Positions 62,552 to 64,000 of a stretch of DNA of 64,000 bases are shown here, in pieces. Each line of letters begins with the position of its first letter. Within the stretch, counting starts at the first letter, position 1. A program made the translations under genes and the position numbers. This DNA is from Acinetobacter pollinis (GTDB lineage Bacteria > Pseudomonadota > Gammaproteobacteria > Pseudomonadales > Moraxellaceae). The stretch is from positions 1-64,000 of the forward strand of contig NZ_VTDQ01000007.1 of assembly GCF_015627175.1 (NCBI RefSeq), given 5' to 3'. The notes beneath the pieces are model-generated. The model searched no databases. It saw only the letters and a program-made list of their open reading frames with translations, and had not been told where the DNA came from.

Positions 62552-63745
62552 TCAATTATTTTTGCATAAAAATAAATGAGCACCTTCTCCTGCGATCCTT
62601 CCAGTCGCAAAACATGCTGTAAGTAAGTAACCACCTGTTGGCGCATCCCAATCAAGCATCTCACCACAACAAAAAATACCTGATTGTGAGTTTAACTCTA
62701 GCATTGGTGACAATACATTTTCTTTCACCCCACCTGCACAGCTAATGGCTTCTTCTATCGGTCGGAACCCTTCAATAGAGATACATAAATTTTTTATTTG
62801 AGATGCCATTTTTTCAGGTTGTTGCCATAACTCTTTTTCAACAATCTCACGCAAGAGTGCAATTTTCACTTGGTCTAAACCAGCTTTTCGCCAAATATTT
62901 GATAAAGATTGTTTTTTTGTGTGGTTCAGTTTACGAACAAGTTCATCTTCTGAAAGATGAGGCAGTAAATCTAAAAACAATACTTTAGAAGTACGTAATG
63001 TACGATTAAGACGATAAATCACACCACTTTCAAAGCCGTAATGTGTAATCACAATATCACCATCGACTTTATGCTGAGATGATGTCCACGCCTGAATACG
63101 TTTTAATGGCTGACCAAAAATAGGTTTCATATACTTCGACCAAGAAAACTCAACCCCGACGTTACTGGCAACAAAGGGTTGAAGCTCATGTTGCTGTAAC
63201 CATGTTTGCCACTGTCCATCACTACCAAGTTTTGGCCAAGATACAGCACCACATGCCAAAACAACTGCATCAAATAATTTCTCAGACTCAATAGGTTGGT
63301 TTAGCGATGTATCAATATAAGTAAGTTTTTTTTGTTCGATACCTGTACATTTATGCCGATAATGAAACTGAACACCTGTATTACTTAATCTTTTCAACCA
63401 TGCACGCAATAACGGCGCAGCCTTCATTTCTAATGGGAAAATACGCCCTGAACTTCCCACATAAGAGGTTACACCTAAATCATCCATCCATGCACGTATC
63501 CACTGTGCATCAAACTGAGTAATCCATGGTTTCAACCACTCGACTTGATCATAACGGTGAATAAATTGTGAAAGTTCTTCTGCATGAGAAATATTTAAAC
63601 CCGTCTTACCTGCCATTAAAAATTTTCTTGCAGCCGAAGGCATTTGCTCAAATACATGAATGTCGTAGTTATATTGACTTAAAACTTCTGCTGCCATTAA
63701 ACCAGCAGGCCCTGCACCTACAATTGCAACAGACTTTTTACTCAT
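62552..63745 (-). CDS. BaiN/HI0933-like FAD-dependent flavoprotein
   Basis: The 397-residue protein begins with the FAD-binding GxGxxG (IVGAGPAGLMAAEVL) and belongs to the HI0933-like flavoproteins, a family of NAD(P)/FAD oxidoreductases with unclear substrates. The C-terminal CFATGRIAGEGAH closes the FAD domain. The start at 63745 overlaps the upstream methyltransferase stop by four bases (ATGA), so they are coupled. Downstream, the crcB leader begins about 40 bases after the stop, so crcB may also receive read-through. Confidence 0.85.
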   Translation of the reverse strand: MSKKSVAIVGAGPAGLMAAEVLSQYNYDIHVFEQMPSAARKFLMAGKTGLNISHAEELSQFIHRYDQVEWLKPWITQFDAQWIRAWMDDLGVTSYVGSSGRIFPLEMKAAPLLRAWLKRLSNTGVQFHYRHKCTGIEQKKLTYIDTSLNQPIESEKLFDAVVLACGAVSWPKLGSDGQWQTWLQQHELQPFVASNVGVEFSWSKYMKPIFGQPLKRIQAWTSSQHKVDGDIVITHYGFESGVIYRLNRTLRTSKVLFLDLLPHLSEDELVRKLNHTKKQSLSNIWRKAGLDQVKIALLREIVEKELWQQPEKMASQIKNLCISIEGFRPIEEAISCAGGVKENVLSPMLELNSQSGIFCCGEMLDWDAPTGGYLLTACFATGRIAGEGAHLFLCKNN

Positions 63746-64000
63746 ACATGATCCCGACCATTTAAAGGCTCAAACTCATCAAACCGCGTTTTATAACCTT
63801 GTGGCTTACGAATAATGAGTTGCTGACACAGTTCACCACGTTGTAAGTATTTCACTTCGAAATGTGTTCTTGCAGAATCACTTGGAATAATTTGCTTTTC
63901 ATATGGCAGTTGCCATAACTCTTTTAACTGTTGCTCTGCTTCTTCAATATAACTTTCAATATTACTTGCAAGTGTAACTGTGCCTTCATCTGCTAAACGA
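63742..64000 (-). CDS. SAM-dependent methyltransferase, TrmB-like, C-terminal end
   Basis: The visible part is the last 86 codons of a gene that runs off the right edge. Residues such as THFEVKYLQRGELCQQLIIRKP resemble the C-terminal end of tRNA (guanine46-N7) methyltransferases, where a threonine and phenylalanine-glutamate pair near the end bind the tRNA. It ends with TGA at 63742-63744, overlapping the flavoprotein start. Without the SAM-binding part I cannot be sure of the family. Confidence 0.45.
   Translation of the reverse strand, partial: RLADEGTVTLASNIESYIEEAEQQLKELWQLPYEKQIIPSDSARTHFEVKYLQRGELCQQLIIRKPQGYKTRFDEFEPLNGRDHV

Overview
The window is chromosomal DNA from a gammaproteobacterium of the genus Acinetobacter. 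The base composition is AT-rich. The housekeeping proteins (AspS, IlvE, GlnE, LeuS, SecD/SecF, BamB, IlvB/N/C) read as Acinetobacter proteins. The order glnE-ilvE, then a glycosyltransferase block, then aspS is the known location of the lipooligosaccharide outer-core (OC) locus in this genus. I cannot name the species; the OC content and the aldoxime/nitrile genes suggest it need not be A. baumannii. Genus-level assignment rests on recognition, not on a search.

Layout. 1-178: tail of an IS630-type transposase. 293-4408: PsiE-like membrane protein, a phospholipase D-like protein and a ZnuD-like TonB receptor. 4409-5318: AT-rich spacer with a 78-residue orphan ORF. 5319-8384: aspS, a small membrane protein and a lipid A-type acyltransferase. 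8437-14059: OC locus with five glycosyltransferase genes on the minus strand, one of them a fusion of two GT2 domains. 14182-19231: ilvE, glnE and an orphan hybrid-free histidine kinase. 19676-22875: aldoxime dehydratase, nitrilase and a divergent AraC regulator, which together look like a small aldoxime-to-acid catabolic module. 22887-29546: GNAT enzyme, tRNA-Leu(CAA), queA, tgt, yajC-secD-secF. 29586-39688: PPTase, then the conserved minus-strand run rlmN-pilW-rodZ-ispG-hisS-yfgM-bamB-der, then ndk and iscX. 39769-43736: PAP2 phosphatase and ilvB-ilvN-ilvC. 44226-53699: DUF4124 protein, leuS-lptE-holA and a macA-macB-outer-membrane-factor efflux operon. 53748-58619: fabI, BI-1 protein, orn, rsgA, rhodanese-grxC-secB. 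58802-64000: diguanylate cyclase, UbiB-type kinase, HopJ protein, crcB with an upstream fluoride riboswitch, a BaiN-like flavoprotein and the end of a methyltransferase gene.

How the genes work together. Envelope assembly dominates: OC glycosyltransferases and the acyltransferase build lipooligosaccharide, LptE helps place it, BamB and SecYEG/DF/YajC/SecB handle outer-membrane protein export, and MacAB plus its outer-membrane factor is an efflux pump. QueA and Tgt act in queuosine synthesis. IlvB/N/C and IlvE make branched-chain amino acids. The most distinctive accessory features are the aldoxime/nitrilase module, the double-GT2 gene and the fluoride riboswitch, whose aptamer carries a perfect complement of the crcB Shine-Dalgarno. 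I did not find an obviously new defence or mobile system, CRISPR array, prophage or integron in the window.
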